Below are positions 51,704 through 60,744 of a DNA stretch of 61,119 nucleotides, in pieces. The translations under genes were made by a program, and so were the position numbers. Each line of letters begins with the position of its first letter. Position 1 is the stretch's first letter. Origin of the DNA: Actinomycetota bacterium (GTDB lineage Bacteria > Actinomycetota > Acidimicrobiia > Acidimicrobiales > Ilumatobacteraceae). Location: the NCBI GenBank assembly GCA_005790505.1, contig SXUP01000030.1, positions 1-61,119 on the forward strand, written 5' to 3'. The notes below the pieces were generated by a model, which searched no databases, had not been told where the DNA came from, and worked only from the letters and a program-made list of their open reading frames with translations.

Positions 51704-53491
51704 ATGAAAACTCAAGTCCGAAAAAAGTATATTTCCAAAATAGGAATCGGAATTGCCCTTGCTCTTGGGGCATCGATTGTCCAGGTTGGAAGCGTCCAAG
51801 CCGCTCCGACTCCAACACGAGGGGGAACTCTCTCTGTTGCAATCACCGACTATATGGTTGGTTTTTGTCCTAACGACACAAACTCAAACTCGGCGTTGAT
51901 GCCGGTAAAACAAATAGGTGAAACACTTTTTGAACAAAGAGCAGATGGCCTTGTCGTGCCGTTCTTGGCAGAGTCGGCATCATCTAACGCTGACTTCACT
52001 TCCTGGCGGATCAAGACTCGCACAGGAATCAAGTTTTCCAATGGTGAAAAGTGGGATGCAGATGCGCTCATGATTAATATGAAAGCCGCTCGCGGACAAT
52101 TGAGTGGTGGTGGTAGCGCAGCATCAGACTCCGCGACGTCCAAAGTAAATCCCGCGGCAAGTTTGTTTCATGGCGCAAAATACGGCGGACTAGCGCCGGT
52201 TGCATGGGCGAACGCGAAAGCGGTAACGAAGGTGGACGATGTTACTGTGCAGTTTGATCTCAAGAGGCCAAATGCTGGCTTCAAGGAATTGTTGTACGGA
52301 TCTGGAAGAACCTTTATGCGTGCTCCTGCGATGTTCTTGCCCGAAAATAATCCAGGAACAAAATTGGCTGACATCAATTATCTTTGCTCCAAGCAGATGA
52401 TTGGCACCGGACCATTCAAGATGGCAATTGACGGAATGTCTGCCGACAAGGGGACAGTTACCGTGACGAAGAACGAAACATATTGGAGAAAAGATGCTGC
52501 CTCAGCAAAACTCCCCTACTTGGACAAAATCGTCTTCACGACTACCAAAGATGCAGGAACTCGTGTCAACGGGCTCAAGGCCAAAACAACCGATATGGCC
52601 TGGTTCACTGGAAACTCAGAATCACAGGCAATTCTTCGGGCTCAGAAGATTAAAAGTGTCAAAGTCAACCTCAGCAGCGCTGATTTTTATCCGCAACTCT
52701 GGTTCGTCGAGAACAAGGCACCGTTCAGCACTTTGAGTTGCCGTCAAGCCGTCTCTGCAGGATTAGACAGGGCAACATTTGCGGCCAAGCGGACGGGTGG
52801 CTTACTCAAGCCGTTGACTTCTATAATGGGCGACGGAAGTCCTGGTTACTCATCCAAAAACTTCATAACTTATGATGCAACCAAGGCCAAGGCCTACCTC
52901 GCAGAGTGCATAAAGGCCCTGGGGACAACGGAGCTTGCTTTCTCTGCACCGTTTGACACCGCCCCAGAAGCACAAAAAAATGGCCAGGAAATGGCTGCAC
53001 AATTGGCAAAAATTGGGATCAAAATGACTGTTTTGGCTGTTGAAACTTCATCCATCATCACCAATGTCTTTGCCAGTTCAGCAACAACTGGTTATCAAGC
53101 AGTTTGGTTTCAGGTGCTGGAAGGTCCAGGGATGCAGTTCAATTCGCTCTTTATGGCATCTACCAGCAACGGCTACTACGACTTGAGTGCAGACCTTTAC
53201 GGATCACTGAACACCTTGAACATCTCGAGGCACACAGACAAGGATTTCGATACGTTATGGTTTGCAGCGAGAGCACAGAAGCCTGGTAAGGCCCAAAACG
53301 ATGCGTACAAGTTGGCGATTGAACGGTGGCAATCACAGTCTCACTCGACATCCATACTAGGAGTTGCTTTTGCAGTCGCTACAACTGACAAGATTGCAGG
53401 AGCCTGCGGACTCAAGCTCCTCAGTGGTGGAACGGCTCGTTGTGTGAGTAACGGAGGAATATCTCTCGCCGGAGTGTCCAAGTCTAAGTAA
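51704..53491 (+). CDS. ABC transporter substrate-binding protein (family 5)
   Basis: A 595-residue extracytoplasmic peptide/nickel/opine-type binding protein. The signal peptide is MKTQVRKKYIS + IGIGIALALGASIV and cleavage is likely after VQA at about residue 33. There is no lipobox cysteine. The family-5 core follows (GGTLSVAITDYMVG, FRIKTRTGIKFSNGEKWDA-like WRIKTRTGIKFSNGEKWDA). ATG 51704 follows AAAGGAGG at 5 nt, the best ribosome-binding site in the window. First gene of a five-gene importer. Confidence 0.9.
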   Translation: MKTQVRKKYISKIGIGIALALGASIVQVGSVQAAPTPTRGGTLSVAITDYMVGFCPNDTNSNSALMPVKQIGETLFEQRADGLVVPFLAESASSNADFTSWRIKTRTGIKFSNGEKWDADALMINMKAARGQLSGGGSAASDSATSKVNPAASLFHGAKYGGLAPVAWANAKAVTKVDDVTVQFDLKRPNAGFKELLYGSGRTFMRAPAMFLPENNPGTKLADINYLCSKQMIGTGPFKMAIDGMSADKGTVTVTKNETYWRKDAASAKLPYLDKIVFTTTKDAGTRVNGLKAKTTDMAWFTGNSESQAILRAQKIKSVKVNLSSADFYPQLWFVENKAPFSTLSCRQAVSAGLDRATFAAKRTGGLLKPLTSIMGDGSPGYSSKNFITYDATKAKAYLAECIKALGTTELAFSAPFDTAPEAQKNGQEMAAQLAKIGIKMTVLAVETSSIITNVFASSATTGYQAVWFQVLEGPGMQFNSLFMASTSNGYYDLSADLYGSLNTLNISRHTDKDFDTLWFAARAQKPGKAQNDAYKLAIERWQSQSHSTSILGVAFAVATTDKIAGACGLKLLSGGTARCVSNGGISLAGVSKSK

Positions 53492-53503
53492 TCATCACCG
53501 ACT

Positions 53504-53539
53504 AAAGGGCGCCTAAGACCAAAGTCATAGGCGCCCTTT
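53504..53539 (+). terminator. strong hairpin after the substrate-binding protein gene
   Basis: AAAGGGCGCCTA (53504-53515) and TAGGCGCCCTTT (53528-53539) form a perfect 12-bp stem with a 12-nt loop. It can reduce read-through into the permease genes. Confidence 0.75.
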
Positions 53540-53594
53540 GTCAGGTCATTAGTGTTCTTGAATTGCTCAATTCCCCGATGGAATATTTCCCTTA

Positions 53595-54545
53595 ATGAAA
53601 AAATTGATCAATATTTTGACTCGACTCAGTCGGGTTGCGCTCATTTTGATGGGGGCAACTTTTCTTGTTTCCATTTTGGTCCGCCAATTGCCTGGAGACG
53701 TCGCTTTACTGATTAATCCCGTAGCATCCGCGGCTGAACGTGATGCAATACGCCATGAACTTGGTCTAGATCGGAATTATTTCTCGGCGTATCTGATGTG
53801 GCTATCTCAAATACTGAGGGGCGATTTCGGGATATTCATTTTTGGTGGAAAAGTTTTCCCAGTTATCAAGTCCGCGATACCCGCCACTTTGCAACTGATT
53901 TTCTACACGCAGATACTTGCCCTCGTCATCGCGATTCCACTCGGAGTCTTGAGTGCCTTCAAGCAGGGCACACGTTTTGACAAATTAACAAGCACAAGTT
54001 TATTTTCTTTGGCATCATTTCCAAACTTTGGTATTGGTTTAATACTCGCTGTAGTTGTGGGAGCCAATTTAGGAATTGTCCCGCCATCTGGATACATCAG
54101 AATCACCGAGGATTTGAGTCAACATTTCAAACTCATGTTGCTACCCGTTTTGACTCTGGCGGTTGGTCCAATTGCAACCTATACCCGGCTTCTCCGAGCT
54201 GAGGTGATTGCGACATTGCGCGAGGATTATGTCCTTCTAGCTAAATCAAAGGGAATTTCTGACAAGAGAATTCTCTTTCGTCACGTCTTAAGACCTTCGT
54301 CCACCACGCTCATGACATCGGCAGCATTAAGCATGGGAAATCTAATCGGTGGAGCACTCATAATTGAGATTATTTTCGTAATTCCTGGGCTTGGAACACA
54401 ACTTGCCAAAGCAATTGGAACACGGGAATTCTTCGCTATCCAGTCCTATGTTGCCATAATCGCAGTCTTCTTTCTTATTTTTAATTCGGTCGTCGACTCC
54501 TTGATCAATGCAGTTGACCCAAGAACGAGAAACCGTCGTGCTTAA
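53595..54545 (+). CDS. ABC transporter permease (DppB/OppB-like)
   Basis: A 316-residue inner membrane protein with six helices. The N-terminal LGLDRNYFSAYLMWLSQILRGDFG and the ATPase-contact loop (AEVIATLREDYVLLAKSKGISDKRILFRHVLRP) are the signatures of the DppB family. It works with the second permease and two ATPases. Its 3' end overlaps the next gene. Confidence 0.93.
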   Translation: MKKLINILTRLSRVALILMGATFLVSILVRQLPGDVALLINPVASAAERDAIRHELGLDRNYFSAYLMWLSQILRGDFGIFIFGGKVFPVIKSAIPATLQLIFYTQILALVIAIPLGVLSAFKQGTRFDKLTSTSLFSLASFPNFGIGLILAVVVGANLGIVPPSGYIRITEDLSQHFKLMLLPVLTLAVGPIATYTRLLRAEVIATLREDYVLLAKSKGISDKRILFRHVLRPSSTTLMTSAALSMGNLIGGALIIEIIFVIPGLGTQLAKAIGTREFFAIQSYVAIIAVFFLIFNSVVDSLINAVDPRTRNRRA

Positions 54546-55677
54546 AAATTCCCTTGGTGGCAAAATCGCATTATCTTGGCTCGGAACAATTATTTTTTGC
54601 GCAATCTTTGGTCCTCTATTGCCCATTGCCGGCATCGGACAAACTTTTAACGATGGAGTGCAATTAAAACCTTTCACCAATTGCGGGTTCATGGGTCCAC
54701 TCGCACAAAGCGTCTCGGGCACTTCCGATTCAGAAACATCAACCCAGCCCCAGGCCGACACTTCAGTTGTTGATGAATCAGCAACACAAGACACAGCCCC
54801 GATTGATACTGAGTCACTTCCTGGGTCAACAGTTGCACCTGCATTTGATGATGATGGTTTTACAGAGGAAACACTCCCCCCAGATCTGAGTGGCGAAAAC
54901 TCAGTAGATGCTGAACAACAGGAACGTGATCGGCAAGAGTTGATACGGTCCCTCCAGATGAGCAATCGATGTTTTATCTTTGGAACGACCACGGAGGGAA
55001 CTGATATTTTTGCGGCCCTCATTCACGGCACGCGAACTTCTCTTTCAATTTCGTTTCTTTCGGTATTCTTCGGGGGACTAATTGGATGTCTTCTTGGAAT
55101 TACTGCTGCTTACACACGCGGTTGGTTTGATCGCATCGTGTTTCTTGTCTTCAATATCATCCTCTCTATTCCGACCCTTGTTTTGGCGTTTGCGCTGATC
55201 GCAATTTTTGCAACTCCGCTGAGACCAGACGATACTGTGCCGGACAGCACAAAGATTAGAGTGCTGATTGGATCGCTAGTTATTATTCTTATCCCTCAAC
55301 TGGGCCGTATTGCCAGATCTGCAGCCCTGCAGTGGATCAATCGTGACTTTGTAATAGCCTCACGCTCAATCGGATCAAGCCATATATCAATTTTGTTCAA
55401 ACGAATTATACCCAATGTCTTGCCCTCGATCTTTGCCGTTGGTTTTTTGGCGCTCGGGGCGATCATCGTAATTGAGGGCTCACTCTCCCTTTTGGGAGTT
55501 GGCTTAAATAGCGGCAATAGTTGGGGGTCTCTTATTGCACGAAACTCTGGAGACTTCATCGACTACCCACATGTGGTTTATATTCCCGTCATCGTCATTG
55601 CCTTTACAGTTATCTCGGTAAACAAGATTGGTGATTTGATTCGTCAATCACTCGACAATCGAGAAGCCAAGATATGA
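54508..55677 (+). CDS. ABC transporter permease (DppC/OppC-like) with acidic insertion
   Basis: A 389-residue permease of the DppC family, normally about 290-300 residues. The core is recognisable: first helix (16-40), FGTTTEGTDIFAALIHGTRTSLSISF, and the ATPase-contact EAA loop (INRDFVIASRSIGSSHISILFKRIIPNVLPS). Between helix 1 and the core is an unusual insertion of about 90 residues rich in Ser, Thr, Asp and Glu, predicted outside the cell, with one Cys at each end (NCGFMG and NRCFIF). ATG 54508 and GTG 54538 are both possible starts. It overlaps the DppD gene by ATGA. Confidence 0.9.
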   Translation: MQLTQERETVVLKNSLGGKIALSWLGTIIFCAIFGPLLPIAGIGQTFNDGVQLKPFTNCGFMGPLAQSVSGTSDSETSTQPQADTSVVDESATQDTAPIDTESLPGSTVAPAFDDDGFTEETLPPDLSGENSVDAEQQERDRQELIRSLQMSNRCFIFGTTTEGTDIFAALIHGTRTSLSISFLSVFFGGLIGCLLGITAAYTRGWFDRIVFLVFNIILSIPTLVLAFALIAIFATPLRPDDTVPDSTKIRVLIGSLVIILIPQLGRIARSAALQWINRDFVIASRSIGSSHISILFKRIIPNVLPSIFAVGFLALGAIIVIEGSLSLLGVGLNSGNSWGSLIARNSGDFIDYPHVVYIPVIVIAFTVISVNKIGDLIRQSLDNREAKI

Positions 55678-56648
55678 CCGATTTACTTAAACTTGAAGAT
55701 TTCAGAGTGTCATTCAGCACACCTCGGGGTGATCTACATGCCGTTCGGAGCGTTGACCTGACGATTTTGAAGGGGGAGAGCGTCGGCATTGTTGGGGAAT
55801 CAGGATCTGGCAAAACAGTTTTATCAAGGGCAACAATGGGTTTGATGCCTTCAACAGCCACCCAGACTGGTTCAGCCTTTTTCAATGGCACCGACTTGTC
55901 CACTTTAAGCCGAGACGACCTGCGGAGTCATTGGGGCACAGGAATGGCCATGATCTTTCAAGATCCATTGACGTCATTAAACCCAGTGCGCCGCATCGGC
56001 TCCCAACTCACGGAAGGTCTCACGGTTCGACTTGGGATGGGACGCGAGCAGGCAAGGTCACGGGCGGTGGAACTTTTAGACCGAGTAAGAATTCCTGATC
56101 CTCTTGTCACAATGAAAAAGTACCCCGGGGAACTCTCCGGTGGAATGCGTCAACGCATAGTGATTGCGATCGCAATTGCCTGTACACCTGAACTTTTATT
56201 TGCAGATGAGCCGACGACTGCCCTTGATGTCACGGTGCAAGCACAAGTGCTTGAACTCCTAACGGAACTGCGTGCCGAGCGCAACATGACAATGGTTCTC
56301 GTAACGCACGATTTGGGTGTCGTGGCTGGTCATACAGATCGGGTCGTCGTAATGTATGCGGGACAAATAGTGGAAACAGCACCGACCAAAGACCTGTTTA
56401 GAAATATGAAAATGCCCTACACAGAAGCCCTTTTGAAATCAATTCCAAGGCTGGATCAACCGAGCGGACAACGACTGCAAGTTATTTCAGGTCGTCTCCC
56501 CGACCCCACAAAAACAGAACCTGGTTGCGCATTTGCGCCTCGTTGCACCTACGCAACCGATAAATGCAGGGCTGAGGCACCACCCCTGACAACAGCACCA
56601 AACGGGCACCAATACCGATGCTTTTTCCCAATCACAGGAGCGAACTGA
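55674..56648 (+). CDS. ABC transporter ATP-binding protein (DppD-like)
   Basis: A 324-residue ATPase: Walker A GESGSGKT, Q-loop FQDPLTSLNP, signature LSGGMRQR, Walker B LLFADEPTTALD, H-loop VTHDLGVV. The C-terminal oligopeptide-transporter motif with four cysteines (EPGCAFAPRCTYATDKCRAEAP and a later CFFP) is present, a probable iron-sulfur or structural site. Ends by overlapping the next ATPase (TGATG). Confidence 0.95.
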   Translation: MTDLLKLEDFRVSFSTPRGDLHAVRSVDLTILKGESVGIVGESGSGKTVLSRATMGLMPSTATQTGSAFFNGTDLSTLSRDDLRSHWGTGMAMIFQDPLTSLNPVRRIGSQLTEGLTVRLGMGREQARSRAVELLDRVRIPDPLVTMKKYPGELSGGMRQRIVIAIAIACTPELLFADEPTTALDVTVQAQVLELLTELRAERNMTMVLVTHDLGVVAGHTDRVVVMYAGQIVETAPTKDLFRNMKMPYTEALLKSIPRLDQPSGQRLQVISGRLPDPTKTEPGCAFAPRCTYATDKCRAEAPPLTTAPNGHQYRCFFPITGAN

Positions 56649-57640
56649 TGGCCGGAACAGGAAAGATACATCTTCGACCCCAAAGTAGCCCGATACTAAG
56701 CGTTCAAGACCTTGTCGTTAACTTCAAGGTTGACAGAAAGTCGTTTGTGAGCGCGGTAGCGGGAATTAGTTTTGACGTTTTACGCGGTGAGACACTGGCA
56801 ATTGTTGGTGAATCCGGTTGTGGTAAAACCACTCTGGGCAAAGCAATCATGCAATTGCCACGTCCGAAGGGTGGAACCATTGTTCTAGATGGTGAAGATA
56901 TCTCAAAGATGGACGGCAAAGACCTTCGTCTTGTTCGACCAAAAGTACAAATGATTTTCCAAGACGCGATTTCCTCTCTAGACCCCCGACTTCAGGTCAA
57001 AAATCTTATTGACGAACCATTGAAAGTATGGAAAAGGGGCAGCGCTGAAGAGAGGTCTGGACGCGTTGACAACTTGCTGGACGCGGTGGGTCTTGACCCA
57101 GCAATTGTGCGGGATCGCCGTTCATATGAATTTTCTGGTGGCCAATGTCAACGCATCAGCATTGCCCGAGCCATCGCCCTTGACCCAATGCTGCTGATCT
57201 GTGATGAGCCAGTCTCGGCCCTTGACGTAAGCGTTCAGGCGCAAATACTCAATCTCTTGCAGGACATGAAAAATAAACTAGGGCTCACCCTGATTTTTAT
57301 TTCCCATGACCTCGCAGTTGTCAAGGCAGTCAGTACCCGAGTTTTAGTGATGTATTTGGGCAAGATCTGCGAGATAGCAGATCCCGATGATCTTTACTTG
57401 AAGCCCGCTCATCATTACTCGCGAGCCCTCATCGCAGCCGTGCCAATCCCCAACCCTGAGGTCCAAGTTAATTTTGCACGACTTGGCGGCGAACCTCCAT
57501 CTTCAATCAACCCTCCCTCAGGGTGTCGGTTTCGCCCTCGGTGTTCGTCGGCAAGTGACAGATGCGCTGCAGAAGAACCAAAACTTCAAGAAATTGCGCC
57601 AGGCCATTTCGTTGCCTGCCATCATCCGATCGTTGACTAG
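56648..57640 (+). CDS. ABC transporter ATP-binding protein (DppF-like)
   Basis: A 330-residue ATPase from ATG 56648: Walker A GESGCGKTT, Q-loop FQDAISSLDPR, signature FSGGQCQR (SGGQ), Walker B LLICDEPVSALD, H-loop ISHDLAVVKA. It has the C-terminal SGCRFRPRCSSASDRCAAEEP cysteine motif. The stop TAG at 57638-57640 is convergent with the LLM gene stop in the palindrome CTAG. Confidence 0.95.
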   Translation: MAGTGKIHLRPQSSPILSVQDLVVNFKVDRKSFVSAVAGISFDVLRGETLAIVGESGCGKTTLGKAIMQLPRPKGGTIVLDGEDISKMDGKDLRLVRPKVQMIFQDAISSLDPRLQVKNLIDEPLKVWKRGSAEERSGRVDNLLDAVGLDPAIVRDRRSYEFSGGQCQRISIARAIALDPMLLICDEPVSALDVSVQAQILNLLQDMKNKLGLTLIFISHDLAVVKAVSTRVLVMYLGKICEIADPDDLYLKPAHHYSRALIAAVPIPNPEVQVNFARLGGEPPSSINPPSGCRFRPRCSSASDRCAAEEPKLQEIAPGHFVACHHPIVD

Positions 57641-58533
57641 TTTGCTTTCAACCCGAGCACATCTCGTACGATTTGGGCAACATCATTTGCCATTGCAGGG
57701 TCACTTGTTGCCGGGACAACAATAAATTCGTCAATACCGGCATCGCGCATTTCTATTAAGACATCTGCCAAGGCTTCAGGCGTAGAGAGATTCATTGACT
57801 CAGATAACTGAGTCGCAAACTCGGGTGAAAAAACCTGGAGATATTCATAGGCAAAAGCGCGAAGAGTTTCTTTTGCATCCTTACCAAGTGCCACAAAGCT
57901 GCCCGTTATGTGTCGGGGTACTTGGGTTCGCCCTGCAGATTGCCACGCCATATTTGTTGCACGCACTTGACGCTTGGCATCGGCACCGTCACCCAGCAAT
58001 GAAAATCCACTGACTCCTGTTGCCCACTGTGAGACCCGTGCCATTGACTTGGGTCCCATTGCGGATCCGTAGAGCGGTGGACCACCAGTCTGAAGTGGTT
58101 CAGGGCCGACTGCTTCTCCATCATCGGCAACACCTTGGGCCCACAGTCGCTTCACTTCACACACGGCGTCGTCAAGACGCTGGTGTCGATTCGTAAATGG
58201 TGAACCCACGGCAGAGTAATCCTGCCACCGTCCACCGACGCCAACGGCGACATCAAGTCGACCCCCGCTAAGAACATCAATTGTGGCAAGTTGTTTGGCG
58301 ATGAGCGCTGGCGAATGCCATGGCAACACAGCGACATTGATCATCACCCGAACCCGCTCTGTAGCGACTGCCGCCGCGGCACAAAGCGTGAGTCCCTCTA
58401 AGTTTCTAAATGTGATTCTCTCCCCTGCTGAGATGCTGGAAAACGGTCCATCGTCTGCCGCACTGCACCATTTCAAAACCGACGCACGATCAAGACCGCG
58501 AGCCATTTGAGGTAGTGCAAGTCCTACATCCAT
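57637..58533 (-). CDS. LLM-class F420-dependent oxidoreductase
   Basis: A 298-residue luciferase-like protein starting MDVGLALPQMARGLDRASVL. The 35-residue upstream in-frame extension is rejected. SGGRLDVAVGVGGRWQDY and RHQRLDDAVCEVKRLW are typical. Unknown substrate; TAGAGT lies 7 nt before ATG 58533. Confidence 0.85.
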   Translation of the reverse strand: MDVGLALPQMARGLDRASVLKWCSAADDGPFSSISAGERITFRNLEGLTLCAAAAVATERVRVMINVAVLPWHSPALIAKQLATIDVLSGGRLDVAVGVGGRWQDYSAVGSPFTNRHQRLDDAVCEVKRLWAQGVADDGEAVGPEPLQTGGPPLYGSAMGPKSMARVSQWATGVSGFSLLGDGADAKRQVRATNMAWQSAGRTQVPRHITGSFVALGKDAKETLRAFAYEYLQVFSPEFATQLSESMNLSTPEALADVLIEMRDAGIDEFIVVPATSDPAMANDVAQIVRDVLGLKAN

Positions 58534-58540
58534 CGCTATC

Positions 58541-58546
58541 ACTCTA
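58541..58546 (-). promoter_or_regulatory. -10 box TAGAGT, leaderless promoter
   Basis: TAGAGT (58546 to 58541), 7 nt, then ATG 58533. Confidence 0.5.
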
Positions 58547-58613
58547 TTCTTGAATGCCACATAAGTACTGCCTACGCCCCGACAACCCTTAGAGTGGGTT
58601 GACAAAGGAAAAC

Positions 58614-59828
58614 ATGCCCGGAAAATTCCTCCATCCATTCGCCAAGCCTGCTCGCGAAACTTTCATCACCATCGCTCGCGGTGATGGTGCACTGCTGTGG
58701 GACACAGACGGTCGTCAACTAATCGATGGAATGGCGAGTCTTTGGTACTGCGCCATCGGTCATGGGCGCGCCCAGATGGCCCAAGCAATCTCCAATCAAA
58801 TCACAACACTTGAGTCATATTCCGCATTTGATCCGTTTACAAACGCACCAGCAGATCAACTCGCAACGCGAATCTCCGACCTTTCGCCCTTACCTGATGC
58901 CCGAGTGTTCTTGTGTTCAAGTGGATCAGAGGCAATTGATAGCGCAATGAAAATGGCACGCCTTGCACATGTGCAGGCCGGACACCCCGAACGCACAATT
59001 ATCATTTCGCGGACGCGCGCTTATCACGGCACAAACTACGGTGGCACCAGCGCCCAGGGAATCGTGCCCAATAAAGTTGGCTATGGCACTCTCTTGGACG
59101 ATGTCATACAGGTCGATGCCGACGACATCGAAGCCTTGTCTCTTGTGATGTCCGAGTATGGCCCGAGATTGGCTGCTGTACTGGCTGAGCCAATACAAGG
59201 TGCGGGTGGTGTTTTCCCGCCTGATGCGGGCTATTTGACATCACTGCGCAAACTCTGCAACCAGCACGGAGCATATTTGATCTTTGATGAAGTAATCACT
59301 GCGTTTGGTCGTCTTGGCACTTGGTTTGGTGCGACCTACTACGACGTCAAACCCGACATGATCACATTTGCCAAAGCAGTGACATCTGGATACATTCCGC
59401 TTGGCGGCGTGATCGTTGGTGAACATGTTTGCGCCGCGCTCGAATCTGATTCAAATTTTTTCATGCGCCACGGCTACACCTACTCTGGACATGCAACTGC
59501 ATGTGTTGCAGCAATCACCAATTTGGATATTCTTGAAAACGAGGGTCTACTCCAGAGATCCGTACATATTGGCCATCGCCTTAAGTTGGGTCTTGAATCA
59601 CTTGCAGATGACGGAATTATCAGTCACGCCAGGGGTGAAGGTGCTGTTTGGGCGGCAGCGCTTAATCCAGATCAAGATGCCGTAAAAATCCGTGACCGCA
59701 TGCTTGAATTGGGGGCGATTACAAGGGCAATCAATGATGCCAATACATTTTGTCCACCACTCGTGATTACTGATTCTCAACTTGATTCCCTGATCGACAT
59801 TTTTGCCGCAGCGGCGAGTGGCAAGTAA
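58614..59828 (+). CDS. class III aminotransferase (omega-amino acid type)
   Basis: A 404-residue PLP enzyme from ATG 58614 with AAAGGA upstream. Glycine-rich phosphate loop LCSSGSEAIDSAMKMARL, the PLP-ring His in ISRTRAYHGTNYGGTSAQG, LIFDEVITAFGRLG and the Schiff-base lysine in TFAKAVTSGYIPLGG are present. Transfers an amino group from an omega- or beta-amino compound to pyruvate or similar. A TTG start 5 codons upstream is possible. It converges on the dehydrogenase gene, and the pair could process beta-alanine or taurine-like compounds to hydroxy acids. Confidence 0.93.
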   Translation: MPGKFLHPFAKPARETFITIARGDGALLWDTDGRQLIDGMASLWYCAIGHGRAQMAQAISNQITTLESYSAFDPFTNAPADQLATRISDLSPLPDARVFLCSSGSEAIDSAMKMARLAHVQAGHPERTIIISRTRAYHGTNYGGTSAQGIVPNKVGYGTLLDDVIQVDADDIEALSLVMSEYGPRLAAVLAEPIQGAGGVFPPDAGYLTSLRKLCNQHGAYLIFDEVITAFGRLGTWFGATYYDVKPDMITFAKAVTSGYIPLGGVIVGEHVCAALESDSNFFMRHGYTYSGHATACVAAITNLDILENEGLLQRSVHIGHRLKLGLESLADDGIISHARGEGAVWAAALNPDQDAVKIRDRMLELGAITRAINDANTFCPPLVITDSQLDSLIDIFAAAASGK

Positions 59829-59839
59829 TCAACACTTGC

Positions 59840-60709
59840 TCAGGTGGTGAGGCGTTTAACCAAACTGCTTGTGTCAAGACGGGTGTCACCCCGAGCCAAG
59901 AGATCTTCAAAATATGTTTGAACCAATTTGGTCACTGGAAGATCCGCCCCTATTCGAGCCGCTTCAGCGATGCAGTAATTGACATCCTTGACCATCCATT
60001 CAACAGCAAAACCGAAGTCAAATTTTTGATCAACCATGGTGTGACCACGGTTCTCCATCTGCCAACTCGCCGCAGCACCTTTGGAGATAACGTCAATCAC
60101 CTGATGAGCGTCAAGCCCGGCCTTCTGGGCAAACGAGACACCTTCTGCCAGGGCCTGCACAAGGCCTGTAATACAAATTTGATTGACCATTTTGGTGAGT
60201 TGTCCAGTGCCGACATCGCCCATTCGCATACATCGCGAAGAATACGCCTCGGCAATAACGGCAAACCGTGCAAAATCCTCGTCGGTTCTTGCGCCACACA
60301 TCACTGTGAGTACGCCGTTCACCGCACCCGCTTGACCACCAGACACGGGTGCATCAATGAAAATACCACCAGCATTTTCGATCAGTTGAGCCATTTCTCT
60401 GGCAAGTTCTGCACTTGTCGTGGTGTGATCAACTACAAGTGTTGAAGGTCGCAAGCCAGCAAGGATGCCTGTTGGAGATGTCACCACTTGGCGAACGTCA
60501 TCATCATTGCCGACACACATCATGATGACATCGCATTGTGACGCCAAATCGGCGGGGGTCTCACAAATTGTGCCGACATGGCTTTCAAGCCAAGTAGCGC
60601 TTCGCTGTCGGGTGCGGTTGTAGATGAAGACTTCGTGTCCAGCACCAACGAGATGTCCAGCCATCGGCGAGCCCATGACTCCGATGCCACAGAATCCAAT
60701 TTTTAACAC
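59840..60709 (-). CDS. 3-hydroxyisobutyrate dehydrogenase-family reductase
   Basis: A 289-residue NAD(P)-dependent beta-hydroxyacid dehydrogenase. Rossmann motif GFCGIGVMGSPMAGHLVGAG, substrate loop DAPVSGGQAGAVNGVLTVMCG, and catalytic Lys in GTGQLTKMVNQICITG. It oxidises 3-hydroxyisobutyrate, tartronate semialdehyde or succinic semialdehyde-like compounds. TATAGT (60724 to 60719) lies 9 nt before the GTG start. Confidence 0.92.
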   Translation of the reverse strand: MLKIGFCGIGVMGSPMAGHLVGAGHEVFIYNRTRQRSATWLESHVGTICETPADLASQCDVIMMCVGNDDDVRQVVTSPTGILAGLRPSTLVVDHTTTSAELAREMAQLIENAGGIFIDAPVSGGQAGAVNGVLTVMCGARTDEDFARFAVIAEAYSSRCMRMGDVGTGQLTKMVNQICITGLVQALAEGVSFAQKAGLDAHQVIDVISKGAAASWQMENRGHTMVDQKFDFGFAVEWMVKDVNYCIAEAARIGADLPVTKLVQTYFEDLLARGDTRLDTSSLVKRLTT

Positions 60710-60744
60710 GTCGGCACAACTATAAAGACGACTGCAATGGCGAC

